In this document: positions 33,705 to 42,721 of the stretch, piece by piece | Layout of the letters: each line of letters begins with the position of its first letter | Numbering within the stretch: position 1 is the stretch's first letter | From: Microtetraspora sp. NBRC 16547 | GTDB taxonomy: Bacteria; Actinomycetota; Actinomycetes; Streptosporangiales; Streptosporangiaceae | Direction: 5' to 3' | Length of the DNA: 64,000 nt | Assembly (NCBI RefSeq): GCF_030268965.1 | Contig: NZ_BSSE01000001.1 | Span: forward strand, 259,796-323,795 | Program-made: the position numbers and the translations under genes | The notes under the pieces: generated by a model | What the model was told of the DNA's origin: nothing | Seen by the model: the letters and a program-made list of their open reading frames with translations, nothing else | Database searches by the model: none

Positions 33705-35348
33705 ATGAGCGATCTCGTACAGCGGGCGCGCGAGTGGCTGGCCCAGGATCCGGACCCGGAGACCCGGGCGGAGCTGGAGGCGGTCCTCGCCCTCGACGAC
33801 GAAACGGAGCTGGCCGCCCGGTTCGGCTCCCGGCTGGAGTTCGGCACGGCCGGCCTGCGCGGCGAACTGGGGGCCGGCCCCGCCCGGATGAACCGCGTCA
33901 CGGTGATGCGCGCGGCCGCCGGCCTGGCCCGCGTCCTCGGCCCTGGACGGCACGTCGTGATCGGCTACGACGCGCGGCACAACTCGGACGTGTTCGCCAG
34001 GGACACCGCCGCCGTGCTGACCGGCGCGGGCCTGCGGGCCTCCGTGATGGACGGCCGGTGGCCGACCCCCGTGCTGGCATTCGCGGTACGCCACCTGGGC
34101 GCGGACGCGGGCGTCATGGTCACCGCCTCGCACAACCCGCCGCGCGACAACGGCTACAAGGTCTACTGGGGGGACGGCGCCCAGATCGTGCCGCCTGTGG
34201 ACGGCGAGATTTCGCGGGCGATCGACGCGGTCGGCCGGGTGGACGAGCTGCCTCTCGGCGACACCGGGGAGACCCTCACGCACGAGGCGATCGTCGTCCC
34301 CTACCTGCGGGCTCTGGCCGCTCTCCCGATCGGTGACGCCCGGGACGTCCGCATCGCGTACACGCCGATGCACGGGGTCGGCGCGGGCACCCTGTCGGAG
34401 GCGTTCCGGAGCGCGGGCTTCGCGGCTCCGGAGATGGTCGGCGCGCAGCGCGACCCCGACCCGGACTTCCCGACCGTGGCCTTCCCCAACCCGGAGGAGC
34501 CGGGCGCGATGGACCTCGCGCTCGACCTCGCCGGGGAGATCGGGGCGGACATCGTCCTGGCCAACGATCCGGACGCCGACCGATGCGCGGCCGGGGCGCG
34601 TCTCCCGGACGGCGGCTACCGCATGCTCACCGGCGACGAACTCGGCTCACTGCTGGCCGAGCACGTGCTGCGGAACACCTCGGGCGACGACCGTCTGGTG
34701 GCGACCACCATCGTCTCGTCGTCGCTGCTCGGCAAGATCGCGGCGGCGCACGGCGTGCGGCACGCGGAGACGCTGACCGGCTTCAAGTGGATCATGAAGG
34801 CGGGTCCCGGCCTGGTCTTCGGCTACGAGGAGGCACTGGGCTACAGCGTCGGCTCCGGCACCGGGCTGCCCGTCCATGACAAGGACGGGATCGGCGCGGC
34901 GCTCGCGGTCGCGGGCCTGGCCGCCGGGGCCCGGCGGGACGGCCGGACGCTGCTGGACCTGCTCGACGACCAGGCGCGGCGGTACGGCCTGCACGCGACC
35001 AGCCAGCTCTCTGTCCGGGTCGAGGACCTGTCGCTCATCGGGCAGGCCATGACGCGCCTGCGCGAGGCGCCCCCGGTCAAGCTCGGCGGCCGCGAGGTCG
35101 AGTCCGCGGAGGACCTCGGCGCCGGCCTGTCCGGACTGCCCCCGACCGACGGCCTCCGGTACCGGCTGGCCGGAGGAGCCCGCGTGGTCGTCCGGCCCAG
35201 CGGCACGGAGCCGAAGCTCAAGTGCTATCTGGAGGTCGTCGTCCCGGTCGCCGGACCGGAGTCCGGCGACGTCACCCGGGCACGGGCGACCGCCGCGGCC
35301 GACCTGGCCGCCCTCAAGGCGGACCTGTCCGCCGCGCTCGGAGTCTAG
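33705..35348 (+). CDS. Phospho-sugar mutase (phosphomannomutase/phosphopentomutase type)
   Basis: A 547-residue alpha-D-phosphohexomutase. The phosphoserine is S142 in T-A-S-H-N-P-P; the Mg loop is D-P-D-A-D-R; the sugar-specificity loop G-Y-E-E-A-L-G and the phosphate-binding R-P-S-G-T-E-P-K-L-K are present. Its size and its position directly behind purine nucleoside phosphorylase suggest a role on ribose-1-phosphate or deoxyribose-1-phosphate, as for PGM2-like enzymes. The ATG at 33705 has GGAG, which overlaps the end of the upstream gene. Substrate choice cannot be settled from sequence. Confidence 0.9.
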   Translation: MSDLVQRAREWLAQDPDPETRAELEAVLALDDETELAARFGSRLEFGTAGLRGELGAGPARMNRVTVMRAAAGLARVLGPGRHVVIGYDARHNSDVFARDTAAVLTGAGLRASVMDGRWPTPVLAFAVRHLGADAGVMVTASHNPPRDNGYKVYWGDGAQIVPPVDGEISRAIDAVGRVDELPLGDTGETLTHEAIVVPYLRALAALPIGDARDVRIAYTPMHGVGAGTLSEAFRSAGFAAPEMVGAQRDPDPDFPTVAFPNPEEPGAMDLALDLAGEIGADIVLANDPDADRCAAGARLPDGGYRMLTGDELGSLLAEHVLRNTSGDDRLVATTIVSSSLLGKIAAAHGVRHAETLTGFKWIMKAGPGLVFGYEEALGYSVGSGTGLPVHDKDGIGAALAVAGLAAGARRDGRTLLDLLDDQARRYGLHATSQLSVRVEDLSLIGQAMTRLREAPPVKLGGREVESAEDLGAGLSGLPPTDGLRYRLAGGARVVVRPSGTEPKLKCYLEVVVPVAGPESGDVTRARATAAADLAALKADLSAALGV

Positions 35349-35367
35349 GCCGGTTTTTCGCAGCGCT

Positions 35368-35403
35368 GATCGGCCGTGCGGGCAACAGCACGGACGGCCG
35401 ATC
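35368..35403. terminator. Bidirectional hairpin between convergent genes
   Basis: GATCGGCCG-TGC pairs with GCA-CGGACGGCCGATC with a small bulge. It lies 20 bases past the phosphomutase stop and 32 bases from the stop of the convergent gene. Two tandem copies of a 13-base unit (GATCAGACGGCGT) follow at about 35400-35425. Confidence 0.65.
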
Positions 35404-35434
35404 AGACGGCGTGATCAGACGGCGTACGCACCGC

Positions 35435-36004
35435 TCAGGCGAGGGCGATGGTCACCGCGACGAGGACGACCGCCGCCGCCACGCCGGCCAGCGCCACGGG
35501 CGACCAGGACGTGCTGGTCGTCCCGGAGGCGGTCCGCTTGCGCAGCACGGCCATCTCCAGGAGCTGCTGGGCCACCCAGTCGGCGTGGGTGCGTCCCAGC
35601 ACGGCCGCCTCGTGCGGCCGCTGGTCGGACGCCGGCTTCCTGGACGCCCGGCGCGCGGCTTTCGCCCGCTCGCGGGCGCTCGGCTGGGGGCTCCAGCAGC
35701 GGACGGCGGTGTCACCGGCCACGATCACGATCGCGTTGGACACCCGGACCTCGTCCACCGAGCTCCACGGCACGTACGCGTTCCGGAACGGGTTGCGGAT
35801 CCGGACGCCGCCCTCCTCGGGGATAATCGCCGGGCGGAGCGCCAGCAGGCAGACGAACACGGTGATGACGCCGAGCACCGCCCCCGCGATCAGCGCCGAT
35901 GGCATGCTGCCACGGACGATCAGGTCCCCGGTGTTCCACGCGGCGAAGATGATCCACGCCCAGCCGAAGACCCACGCCAGCTTCGATCGGAAAACCTGTC
36001 TCAT
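35435..36004 (-). CDS. Small PH-domain membrane protein
   Basis: A 189-residue protein with two N-terminal membrane helices (about 7-25 and 34-53). A bacterial PH-like segment follows ([15 protein letters not shown] then V-P-W-S-S-V-D-E-V), then a basic linker and a C-terminal membrane helix. Its ATG overlaps the stop of the adenosine deaminase gene (ATGA), so the two are translationally coupled. Function unknown; a membrane role near nucleoside metabolism is only suggested by context. Confidence 0.82.
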   Translation of the reverse strand: MRQVFRSKLAWVFGWAWIIFAAWNTGDLIVRGSMPSALIAGAVLGVITVFVCLLALRPAIIPEEGGVRIRNPFRNAYVPWSSVDEVRVSNAIVIVAGDTAVRCWSPQPSARERAKAARRASRKPASDQRPHEAAVLGRTHADWVAQQLLEMAVLRKRTASGTTSTSWSPVALAGVAAAVVLVAVTIALA

Positions 36005-37089
36005 GCCTGCCACTTCAGCTGCGCGAAGCCCGGCTTGATCACACCGTTGATCAGGGCGAGCCTCTCGTCGAAGGGGATGAACGCCGACTTCATCGCGTTG
36101 ACCGTGAACCACTGGAGATCGTCCCAGCCGTAGCCGAAGGCGTCCACGAGCTTGGCGAACTCCCGCGACACGTTCGTCGCGCTCATCAGCCGGTTGTCGG
36201 TGTTGACCGTGACCCGGAAGCGCAGCCGGCGCAGCAGCCCGATCGGGTGCTCCTCAATGGACGGCGCGGCCCCGGTCTGCAGGTTCGACGTCGGGCACAT
36301 CTCCAGGGGGATGCGCTTGTCCCGGACGTACGCGGCCAGCCGGCCGAGCTTGGCCTCGCCGTCCTCCGAGAGCGCGATGTCGTCGATGATCCGCACGCCG
36401 TGGCCGAGCCGGTCGGCTCCGCACCACTGGATGGCCTGCCAGATCGACGGCAGCCCGAAGCCCTCACCGGCGTGGATGGTGAAGTGCGCGTTCTCGCGCT
36501 GGAGGTATTCGAAGGCGTCGATGTGGCGGGTGGGCGGGTAGCCCGCCTCGGCTCCCGCGATATCGAACCCCACCACGCCCGCGTCGCGGTAGCGCACGGC
36601 GAGCTCGGCGATCTCCATCGAGCGCGCCTGGTGCCGCATGGCGGTCAGCAGCGTGCCGACCCTGATCCGCGGGGTGCCGTCGGGGCCGATCGACCCCAGC
36701 CGGAAGCCCTCGATGACCGCCTCGACGACCTGGTCCAGCGTCAGGCCGCCGGAGGTGTGCTGCTCGGGCGCGTACCGGACCTCGGCGTAGACGACGCCGT
36801 CGTCCGCGAGATCCTCCGCGCACTCGGCCGCCACCCGGACCAGCGCCTCGCGGGTCTGCATGACCCCGACGGTGTGGTCGAAGGTCTCCAGGTAGCGTTC
36901 GAGCGACCCCGAGTCGGACGCCTCCTGGAACCAGACGGCCAGGTTGGCGGCGTCGTCGGACGGCAGCTTCGCGTAGCCGGAGTCGCGGGCGAGGTCGATC
37001 ACCGTCTGGGTGCGCAGGCCGCCGTCCAGATGATCGTGGAGCAGAACCTTGGGGGCCCTGCGGATCTCCTCAATCGTCGGCCGGCTCAT
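36001..37089 (-). CDS. add: Adenosine deaminase
   Basis: A 362-residue enzyme that converts adenosine to inosine. Zinc ligands H18 and H20 lie in L-L-H-D-H-L-D-G-G. The substrate-binding H-A-G-E-G-F motif, the H-G-V-R motif and the N-T-D-N-R metal Asp are in the usual order. The ATG at 37089 follows GAGGTGG; the frame extends upstream without a better site. A perfect 12-base inverted repeat lies about 93 bases upstream. It belongs to the purine salvage group with the nearby phosphorylase. Confidence 0.94.
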   Translation of the reverse strand: MSRPTIEEIRRAPKVLLHDHLDGGLRTQTVIDLARDSGYAKLPSDDAANLAVWFQEASDSGSLERYLETFDHTVGVMQTREALVRVAAECAEDLADDGVVYAEVRYAPEQHTSGGLTLDQVVEAVIEGFRLGSIGPDGTPRIRVGTLLTAMRHQARSMEIAELAVRYRDAGVVGFDIAGAEAGYPPTRHIDAFEYLQRENAHFTIHAGEGFGLPSIWQAIQWCGADRLGHGVRIIDDIALSEDGEAKLGRLAAYVRDKRIPLEMCPTSNLQTGAAPSIEEHPIGLLRRLRFRVTVNTDNRLMSATNVSREFAKLVDAFGYGWDDLQWFTVNAMKSAFIPFDERLALINGVIKPGFAQLKWQA

Positions 37090-37181
37090 GCGTCCACCTC
37101 GTCGACCTTGCCCAGCGGCGCGGAGTCCGGTCGTGTCGGAGGCACGCGATGAGGCACCGATCGCGTCGGAGACGCGCAATG

Positions 37182-37208
37182 AGGCACTGCGCGAATCGCG
37201 CAGTGCCT
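37182..37208. promoter_or_regulatory. Perfect 12-base inverted repeat upstream of add
   Basis: Arms at 37182-37193 and 37197-37208 with a 3-base spacer (AAT). Two related GAGGCAC elements lie just before it (from about 37138). It is 93 bases before the add start and 132 bases after the cupin stop, so it may be an operator or a terminator. Confidence 0.6.
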
Positions 37209-37340
37209 ACTGATTCGCTCGCTCATGGGTTCTCGTCACTCCTCCGCGCCTGGCAGCCCCCGGGATCGCCGGATGCTGCACTCACTCATCTCGGCATCCT
37301 ATGCCACCTGCGGAAACGCCGATCATGTGCTGTTTGCCGA

Positions 37341-37697
37341 TTATGAGTCGTCGCGATTGGCAGTCTCGGGCGAGAACGCCGGAAGGCAGACGGCGACGTA
37401 CTCGGCTCCGGAGGGCCCGGATCGGTAGCGGATCTTCTCTCCGGGATCGCTGACGAACGCCTGACCTGCCCCGACCTCGGTGCTTCCGCCCTCGTGCTCC
37501 ACGATCACCGATCCCTTGAGCACGAGGGTGTACTCGCCGAACTCCGGTGTCTGCGGCGGCTCCTCCCAGTCGGGAGGCGCCTGCATGTGCGCGATCGAGA
37601 CCCTTTCGTCGCCGCTGTTCACCCGGCCGACGTACTCATCGATGATCTTTCCACCTGGAACCGGGATCCGGGTGGCCGCGTCGATCTTCCTCACCAT
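37341..37697 (-). CDS. Cupin-domain protein
   Basis: A 118-residue single-domain cupin. A strand pattern with P-E-F-G-E-Y-T-L-V-L-K-G and a second G-A-G-Q-A-F-V motif fits the two cupin motifs. The usual His pairs of metal cupins are not clear. The ATG at 37697 is used; GTG at 37703 is also possible. The AMIN-like lipoprotein gene lies 13 bases upstream on the same strand, so these two probably form an operon. Function unknown. Confidence 0.8.
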   Translation of the reverse strand: MVRKIDAATRIPVPGGKIIDEYVGRVNSGDERVSIAHMQAPPDWEEPPQTPEFGEYTLVLKGSVIVEHEGGSTEVGAGQAFVSDPGEKIRYRSGPSGAEYVAVCLPAFSPETANRDDS

Positions 37698-37710
37698 GCC
37701 CACAAGTCTG

Positions 37711-38403
37711 TCAGTGCGCCACGTCGATCACGATCCGGGACGGCCCCGACTGCGACAGCACGCGGAACCCGGCCTTGCGGCCGAGGACCAGACCCACGCT
37801 GACCATGCCCTCGAAGTCGCCGTTGTTCACGATGTGCCGCACGTTCGGCAGCTTCGCGGCGACCTGGAGCGGCCCCTTCCAGGTGGATTTCCCGGCACTG
37901 TCGTGCGCGGCCGCGGGGGTGACGCGCACCTGGAGGTACGCCCCGCCCGTGAGGCCGACGGCGGAGCCCGATCCGTCGTAAACCAGCTTGTCCGTCCAGT
38001 TCACGGAGTAGCCGGTCATCGGCCCGTTGAGATCGATCACGACGCGGTCGAAACCCGCGTGCTTCGCGAACCTGACCCCGGTCACCTTCGGCGGCTTGGC
38101 CGGGTTGCGGGTCACTGTGACCGGCTTGGTGCTCGTGGGCGGCGCCGGCGCGGACGCCGCCGGCTTCGCCGCGGCCGTACCCGCGGGTCCGGACGTCCGG
38201 GCGGCAGCGGTGGCAGCAGTGGCAGCCGTGGGATCGGCACCTTGGGCGGCGCCGGACGGCGCGTGCGCGCCGGTGTCCGGGACGGACAGGGAGGCGACCC
38301 GCCCGGCCGGAGCGGCGGTTGCGCCGATACCGCCGCTCCCGCAGGCGAGGGTGGCGGCGACCGGAACGAGGGTGAGAGCGAGGGCGAGCGACGTCTTCTT
38401 CAT
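37711..38403 (-). CDS. AMIN-like domain lipoprotein
   Basis: A 230-residue predicted lipoprotein. The signal peptide ends in A-T-L-A-C21, a clear lipobox. An Ala/Thr/Pro-rich linker reaches about residue 95. A C-terminal beta domain follows, with V-T-G-V-R-F, F-D-R-V-V-I-D-L-N-G and R-I-V-I-D-V at the end, the pattern of AMIN-like domains of actinomycete secreted proteins, which are thought to bind cell-wall or other surface polymers. The ATG at 38403 is chosen; eight codons upstream are also open. Confidence 0.83.
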   Translation of the reverse strand: MKKTSLALALTLVPVAATLACGSGGIGATAAPAGRVASLSVPDTGAHAPSGAAQGADPTAATAATAAARTSGPAGTAAAKPAASAPAPPTSTKPVTVTRNPAKPPKVTGVRFAKHAGFDRVVIDLNGPMTGYSVNWTDKLVYDGSGSAVGLTGGAYLQVRVTPAAAHDSAGKSTWKGPLQVAAKLPNVRHIVNNGDFEGMVSVGLVLGRKAGFRVLSQSGPSRIVIDVAH

Positions 38404-38642
38404 GGCAGCCTCTTTCGAACGTTCCAAAGCTGACCAGCGCGTTTTCGCGCCAACCGATTAGACGCATGCTTCCGACTCGGGGTTCGGATCTCCGTTAATG
38501 TGGCCGCCGCAGCGCATCTCATATTCCGAAATATGCGCAGTTTCCACCCGACAAGTGGAGGGGCAGTGATCATCGAGCCACGCCGCGGGCGCGGCCCGCT
38601 TCGCCGCCGGACCCGCCTGGGCACGGCGCGGACGTGCGCGGC

Positions 38643-40700
38643 ATGAGCGACCTGAGCAGGCTCGCCGGCTTCGAGGCGTTCGTCGCGGACCAGGCTCAAC
38701 CACTGGCCCGAACGGCCCTGCTGCTCGCCGGCGATCCGCGCTCCGCACACGCCCTCGTGGTGCGGACACTGGCCCGGGTCGCCTCTCGCTGGAGTGCCTT
38801 GCGCTGGGCGTCCCCGGCCGAGTCTGCCCGCAATGAGCTCTTCACGCGCTACCTCAAGAAGTTCCCGGGTCACGGGGACAGCGCGGGTCTCCCGTCCGCG
38901 GCGCACCTGGACGTCCCGGCCACACCCGGGAGGTCGTACGCCCGGGAGGCACTGGCGGCGTTGTCCCCGCTGCGCCGCGCTCTGGTCGTCGCGCACTTCC
39001 ACGAGCGACTGCCGGAGTGGCCGGCCGCGAAGCTGTGCGGCGTGGACGTCCCCACAGCGCAAGCGGAGATCGCGCTCGCTCTTGAGGAGCTGCTCCACCG
39101 CGTTCCCGGCCTTTCCGCCGACCCGGAGCCCACCTCCCCCACGGCCGCAGGGCCCGGCGCGACCTCCACCACAGGCACGACCCCCACCGCCAGTACGGCT
39201 TCCATTACAGCTACGGCGTTCAGCGGTACGGCCACCGGCGCGGGGTCGAATGTCGTCTTACCTGACGAGAGGAACGCGCGCGAGCCACAGGCGCGGGAGG
39301 CGTCGTCGGCGACGGTGTGGGCCTCTCCCACGACGGAATCGAACGTCCTGGCGTCGGCGACTTCCTGGGCGTCTCCGACTCCGGAGCCGGAGATCAGCGG
39401 CTTTCCGAAGGATCCCGCCTGGGCGTCGGTGCCGCCATCAGTGGTCCCATGGGGCGGGTCCGCCGCCCCGGCGGAACCGACCGGCCCTGTCAGGACCGAC
39501 CCGATCGAGGAGGCGCTGCGCCGGGAGCTGGACGCCATCGCCTCCGAGATGCCACCCGTCCGCGTCGCCGACGAGGTCCTCAACACCGCCCGGCGACGCC
39601 GTGCCTTCCGTGTCTCCCTCATCGTCGGCGGCTGCGTGACGCTGGCCGCCGCCATAATCGTGCCCTTCGTCTTCGGCGTGGCCGTTTACGTCAGCGCGGT
39701 GAGGGGCGCGTCCGACCGAGCCGTGCCCGAGGACACAACGGACGATCCGTACTACGGGATCTACGAGGACGATCTCGCCGAGGAGGGCCCCGGCACGCTC
39801 CCGTCCGTCGTCGACACCCCGATCAGCTACGCCTACCGGACGTCCTGCGTAGCGGCCCAAGCGAGCTCGGGCTGCGAGGAGTGGCGCGTGATCACAGAGG
39901 AAGGACAGGCCTACCTGATCCCCGATGCGGGGGTGGAGGACAGCCCGCGCGCGAACCACCTGCTCGTGATCAGCAGGGATGGGAACCAGATCGCCTACTA
40001 CAGCTCGAGCTTGTCCGAATTCGTGATCGTGGATCGCCGTCACTCCGTTCCGGAAGCCGCCGAACTCATCCCGTCCGGGCAGGAGCTCACCAAGGACACT
40101 TCGCTGACCATCTCTCCCACGGGGCGCTGGCTGGCCACCGACTTCGGTTTCCGCAAGGGCGCAGGACGGCCCCGGCTGCACGACGTCACCGCGAAACGCA
40201 CCTGGACACTGCCTCAGCGCATGCGGATCCTGGCCGTCTCCGACGACGGCACTGTCCTCGGCACGATCGTCACCCGCGTGAACACCACTCGGGTCACCGA
40301 ACTTGTACGGATGCGCCCAACCGGCCGGGTGCTGAGCCGGGTGCGCTTCGGCGCCGGCTCGCTCGCCACCGGAACCGCCCTGTCTCGCGACGGCCTCGAC
40401 CTGGCCCTGATCAAGAAGATCACCCGTCCGGGGAAGGCCGAGAGAAGGGTGCTGGTCACCGTTGACCCGGCCACCGGGCGGATCCGGAACCTGTGCGCGC
40501 CGGACCTGCCCAGGGGCCTGCATGCCGTACGCGTCCGAAGCTGGGTGAACGACCGCGAGGTCATCGTCGAGGCCACGCGCCGCGCGGGTGGCGCGCGCTC
40601 CATCCACGCCGTCGACGTGTTGTCGGGCGTCACCCGTGGCGTGATCCTCGACGAACAGAACCGGTTCACCTCCCCCTGGACCCCGGGTTCGCTGGGCTGA
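38643..40700 (+). CDS. ECF-sigma-like domain fused to a membrane helix and external beta domain
   Basis: A 685-residue protein. Residues 1-160 resemble a degenerate ECF sigma factor of the SigE type: F-E-A-F-V-A-D-Q...A-R-T-A-L-L-L-A-G-D in the region 2 position, and A-L-A-A-L-S-P-L-R-R-A-L-V-V-A-H-F-H-E-R-L in the region 4 position. A Ser/Thr/Pro linker (about 165-290) and one membrane helix (about 324-350) follow, then a domain of about 330 residues with repeated S-x-D/G-x-x-L strands like a WD40/TolB-type propeller. The start is ATG at 38643; an in-frame GTG at 38634 is also possible. It may be a membrane-tethered regulator. Whether it binds promoters is unknown. Confidence 0.72.
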   Translation: MSDLSRLAGFEAFVADQAQPLARTALLLAGDPRSAHALVVRTLARVASRWSALRWASPAESARNELFTRYLKKFPGHGDSAGLPSAAHLDVPATPGRSYAREALAALSPLRRALVVAHFHERLPEWPAAKLCGVDVPTAQAEIALALEELLHRVPGLSADPEPTSPTAAGPGATSTTGTTPTASTASITATAFSGTATGAGSNVVLPDERNAREPQAREASSATVWASPTTESNVLASATSWASPTPEPEISGFPKDPAWASVPPSVVPWGGSAAPAEPTGPVRTDPIEEALRRELDAIASEMPPVRVADEVLNTARRRRAFRVSLIVGGCVTLAAAIIVPFVFGVAVYVSAVRGASDRAVPEDTTDDPYYGIYEDDLAEEGPGTLPSVVDTPISYAYRTSCVAAQASSGCEEWRVITEEGQAYLIPDAGVEDSPRANHLLVISRDGNQIAYYSSSLSEFVIVDRRHSVPEAAELIPSGQELTKDTSLTISPTGRWLATDFGFRKGAGRPRLHDVTAKRTWTLPQRMRILAVSDDGTVLGTIVTRVNTTRVTELVRMRPTGRVLSRVRFGAGSLATGTALSRDGLDLALIKKITRPGKAERRVLVTVDPATGRIRNLCAPDLPRGLHAVRVRSWVNDREVIVEATRRAGGARSIHAVDVLSGVTRGVILDEQNRFTSPWTPGSLG

Positions 40701-40979
40701 CCCGCGCGTCGCATGGCAGAGGTGTACTCCCGGGCCTTCGTCACGTTCGTGGCCAGGTCCGCAATCGAATCGAGTACCAGCCGGTCATCCGTCCAGGGCT
40801 GGTACTCAGCCCGCCGCTGCTGAACAGCTTCCCAGGTCGGCGTGGCGGCCACGGGCCGATCGTGGACGCAACCTCGATGACAGGCGTCCGTCCGATGGTT
40901 GTGGCGCATCGGCCCCTCGACGGCGCCTTTCAGCTTTAGGATATTCTTGAATTCGATCGGCGGGCGGCGAGGGGGTCGC

Positions 40980-41357
40980 ATGAGCGAGTGGGAGATCTTC
41001 TTCACCGATGAGGTGGGAGAGCTCCTTGACTCGCTCTACGACACCGATCGCGACTCGCACAAGCTGGTCAATCAGGCGATCTTGATTCTGGAACGTAATG
41101 GTCCGGCCGAAGGCAGGCCACTGGTGGACACCGTAACCGGATCCAAGATCCCCAACATGAAGGAGTTGCGGCCCGGTTCGACCCGTCGCAGCGAGATTCG
41201 TATCTTGTTCGTCTTCGACCCGTGGCGAGCAGCCATCTTGCTGGTTGCGGGAGACAAGGCGGGCAACTGGGAACGCTGGTATCGGCGGGCGATTCCGCGA
41301 GCCGAGCACCTGTACGACATCTACCTGACAGAGCGGCACAAGGAGATGAACCAGTGA
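40980..41357 (+). CDS. RelE/HigB-type toxin
   Basis: A 125-residue protein with the RelE/ParE-like fold signature of the phage-derived Gp49/HigB branch: an N-terminal strand E-W-E-I-F-F-T, then helices, then M-K-E-L-R-P-G-S, then the E-I-R-I-L-F-V-F-D core and A-I-L-L-V-A-G-D-K strand. Such toxins cut mRNA at the ribosome. The ATG at 40980 follows GAGGGGG. The next gene, an Xre antitoxin, overlaps by four bases (GTGA). Toxin-first order is typical of higBA modules. Confidence 0.85.
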   Translation: MSEWEIFFTDEVGELLDSLYDTDRDSHKLVNQAILILERNGPAEGRPLVDTVTGSKIPNMKELRPGSTRRSEIRILFVFDPWRAAILLVAGDKAGNWERWYRRAIPRAEHLYDIYLTERHKEMNQ

Positions 41358-41674
41358 GCAGCTATCGCAAGTGGCGCGAGAGCGGTCACTTGGAGCGCGC
41401 GATTGAAGCCGCCGGCGGCGTAGAGGCGTTCGAAGACGAGGTTCATCACCTGCGCGAGGAGGCGCAGGGGTGGCGGCTCGCGGAGATGCGCAAGCGCCGT
41501 GGGCTTACCCAGAACCAGGTCGCCGAGCGTATGGGCATATCTGTGGCTCGTGTGTCACAGATCGAAAAGGGCGATGTGTCCACTCGCGAGGTCCTGGACC
41601 GTTACGTTGCCGCGCTCGGCGGCACACTCAAGCTCGTCGCGGATTTCGGCGATGAGCAACTGAAGGTCAGCTGA
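41354..41674 (+). CDS. Xre-family antitoxin (HigA type)
   Basis: A 106-residue protein with a helix-turn-helix (M-R-K-R-R-G-L-T-Q-N-Q-V-A-E-R-M-G-I-S, then V-S-Q-I-E-K-G). A C-terminal strand (T-L-K-L-V-A-D-F) fits antitoxins that pair with the Gp49-type toxin. GTG at 41354 overlaps the toxin stop, with AAGGAG eight bases before it. It would bind the toxin and repress the operon. Confidence 0.87.
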   Translation: MSSYRKWRESGHLERAIEAAGGVEAFEDEVHHLREEAQGWRLAEMRKRRGLTQNQVAERMGISVARVSQIEKGDVSTREVLDRYVAALGGTLKLVADFGDEQLKVS

Positions 41675-41784
41675 CGCGCCGGACGGAGCCGGAGGGTCCT
41701 CGGGTTCGACACCGTGCAGGTCTGAAGGTGCGTTGGGCGGAGATCGAGAACTTCCCCGCATTTCAGCGATATATAGCGAGGAAC

Positions 41785-41960
41785 CCCGGGCGTTCACGCC
41801 CGGGAGGAATCGCATCCCTCGCCTCGCCCGGACGCTAGTCCGGGCGCTTCTGGTTCTCGATGTACTCCTTGATGATCGACAGTGGGCCGTCGCCGCAGGA
41901 CGCCGCGAAGGGCGACGGTGACCAGAAATGGCTGTTGAACTTGCCGCAGGTGAGGTGCTG
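41785..41960 (-). pseudogene. Remnant of an IS200-type tnpA end
   Basis: The minus-strand frame ending at 41835 encodes F-W-S-P-S-P-F-A-A-S-C and I-I-K-E-Y-I-E-N-Q-K-R-P, homologous to the C-terminus (with catalytic Tyr) of the tnpA at 22715-23153. The same two hairpins follow: 41826-41833 with 41838-41845, and 41785-41792 with 41797-41804. No complete element is left. The rest of the stretch 41675-42073 shows no convincing gene. Confidence 0.82.
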
Positions 41961-42073
41961 GGGCGGATCGGCGTCGGCTGCCCAACCAGGGACAGCGATG
42001 CGCAAACGCAGCCGGAGGCCCGATCTTGTGTCACCGTTCGCAGTGGACTTCTTCGCGTACCCGCTCAGATCGG

Positions 42074-42655
42074 TCAACGGCGCACCCGATAGCGCAGGTG
42101 AAGCACCCGGTTGCCCTGAATCACCACGTCAGGATCCTCCAACAGGTGCTGCGCGTGGACCGACCCGAAGTAGCGCTTGCCGGACCCGAACACGACGGGT
42201 ACGACGTCCATGCGCACCTCGTCGATCAGGCCCGCGGCAAGCACCTGGCCACCGACATCGCCAGCGGCGACCTCGACCATGCGGTCACCCGCAAGCTCCT
42301 GCGCCTTGGCCATGGCTGCCTCGACGCCGTCGACGAAGTGAAACGGCGCCTCGGGGTCCCAGCCCTCGGGCATCGGCCGGTGCGACACGACGACCACGTG
42401 GTCGATGCCGCCCGGAGGCTTCCCGTCCCAACCGTCCGTCATGTCGAAGACGTGGCGGCCGACGATCGTGACTCCGATCTGGTCCCAGTACGGCCGGGTG
42501 TAGTCGTAGGACGTCTGCGACACCTTCAGCTCGCCGCTCTCGTCCAACGGGACGTCACCGCTGGACAACCAGTCGAACAGTGGTCCGGGCTGGTCATTCT
42601 CGTCCGCGACGAAGCCGTCCACCGACACCGAGCTGTACATGACCACCTTGCCCAC
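42074..42655 (-). CDS. RibD/dihydrofolate reductase-fold protein
   Basis: A 193-residue protein of the RibD C-terminal / DHFR-like family that is common in actinomycetes. It has V-M-Y-S-S-V-S-V-D-G-F-V-A near the start, G-R-H-V-F-D-M, and G-D-V-G-G-Q-V-L-A-A-G-L-I-D-E-V, where the G-G loop binds NADPH. The substrate is unknown. GTG at 42655 has GGAGGAG six bases upstream. It follows the AraC gene by 66 bases on the same strand, so the regulator probably controls it. Confidence 0.85.
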   Translation of the reverse strand: MGKVVMYSSVSVDGFVADENDQPGPLFDWLSSGDVPLDESGELKVSQTSYDYTRPYWDQIGVTIVGRHVFDMTDGWDGKPPGGIDHVVVVSHRPMPEGWDPEAPFHFVDGVEAAMAKAQELAGDRMVEVAAGDVGGQVLAAGLIDEVRMDVVPVVFGSGKRYFGSVHAQHLLEDPDVVIQGNRVLHLRYRVRR

Positions 42656-42721
42656 GGGCTCTCCTCCTCTTTGGGGTGCCCCCAAATTAGCGTGTCGTGA
42701 GCTGTCGCTTCTTGTAAGAAA

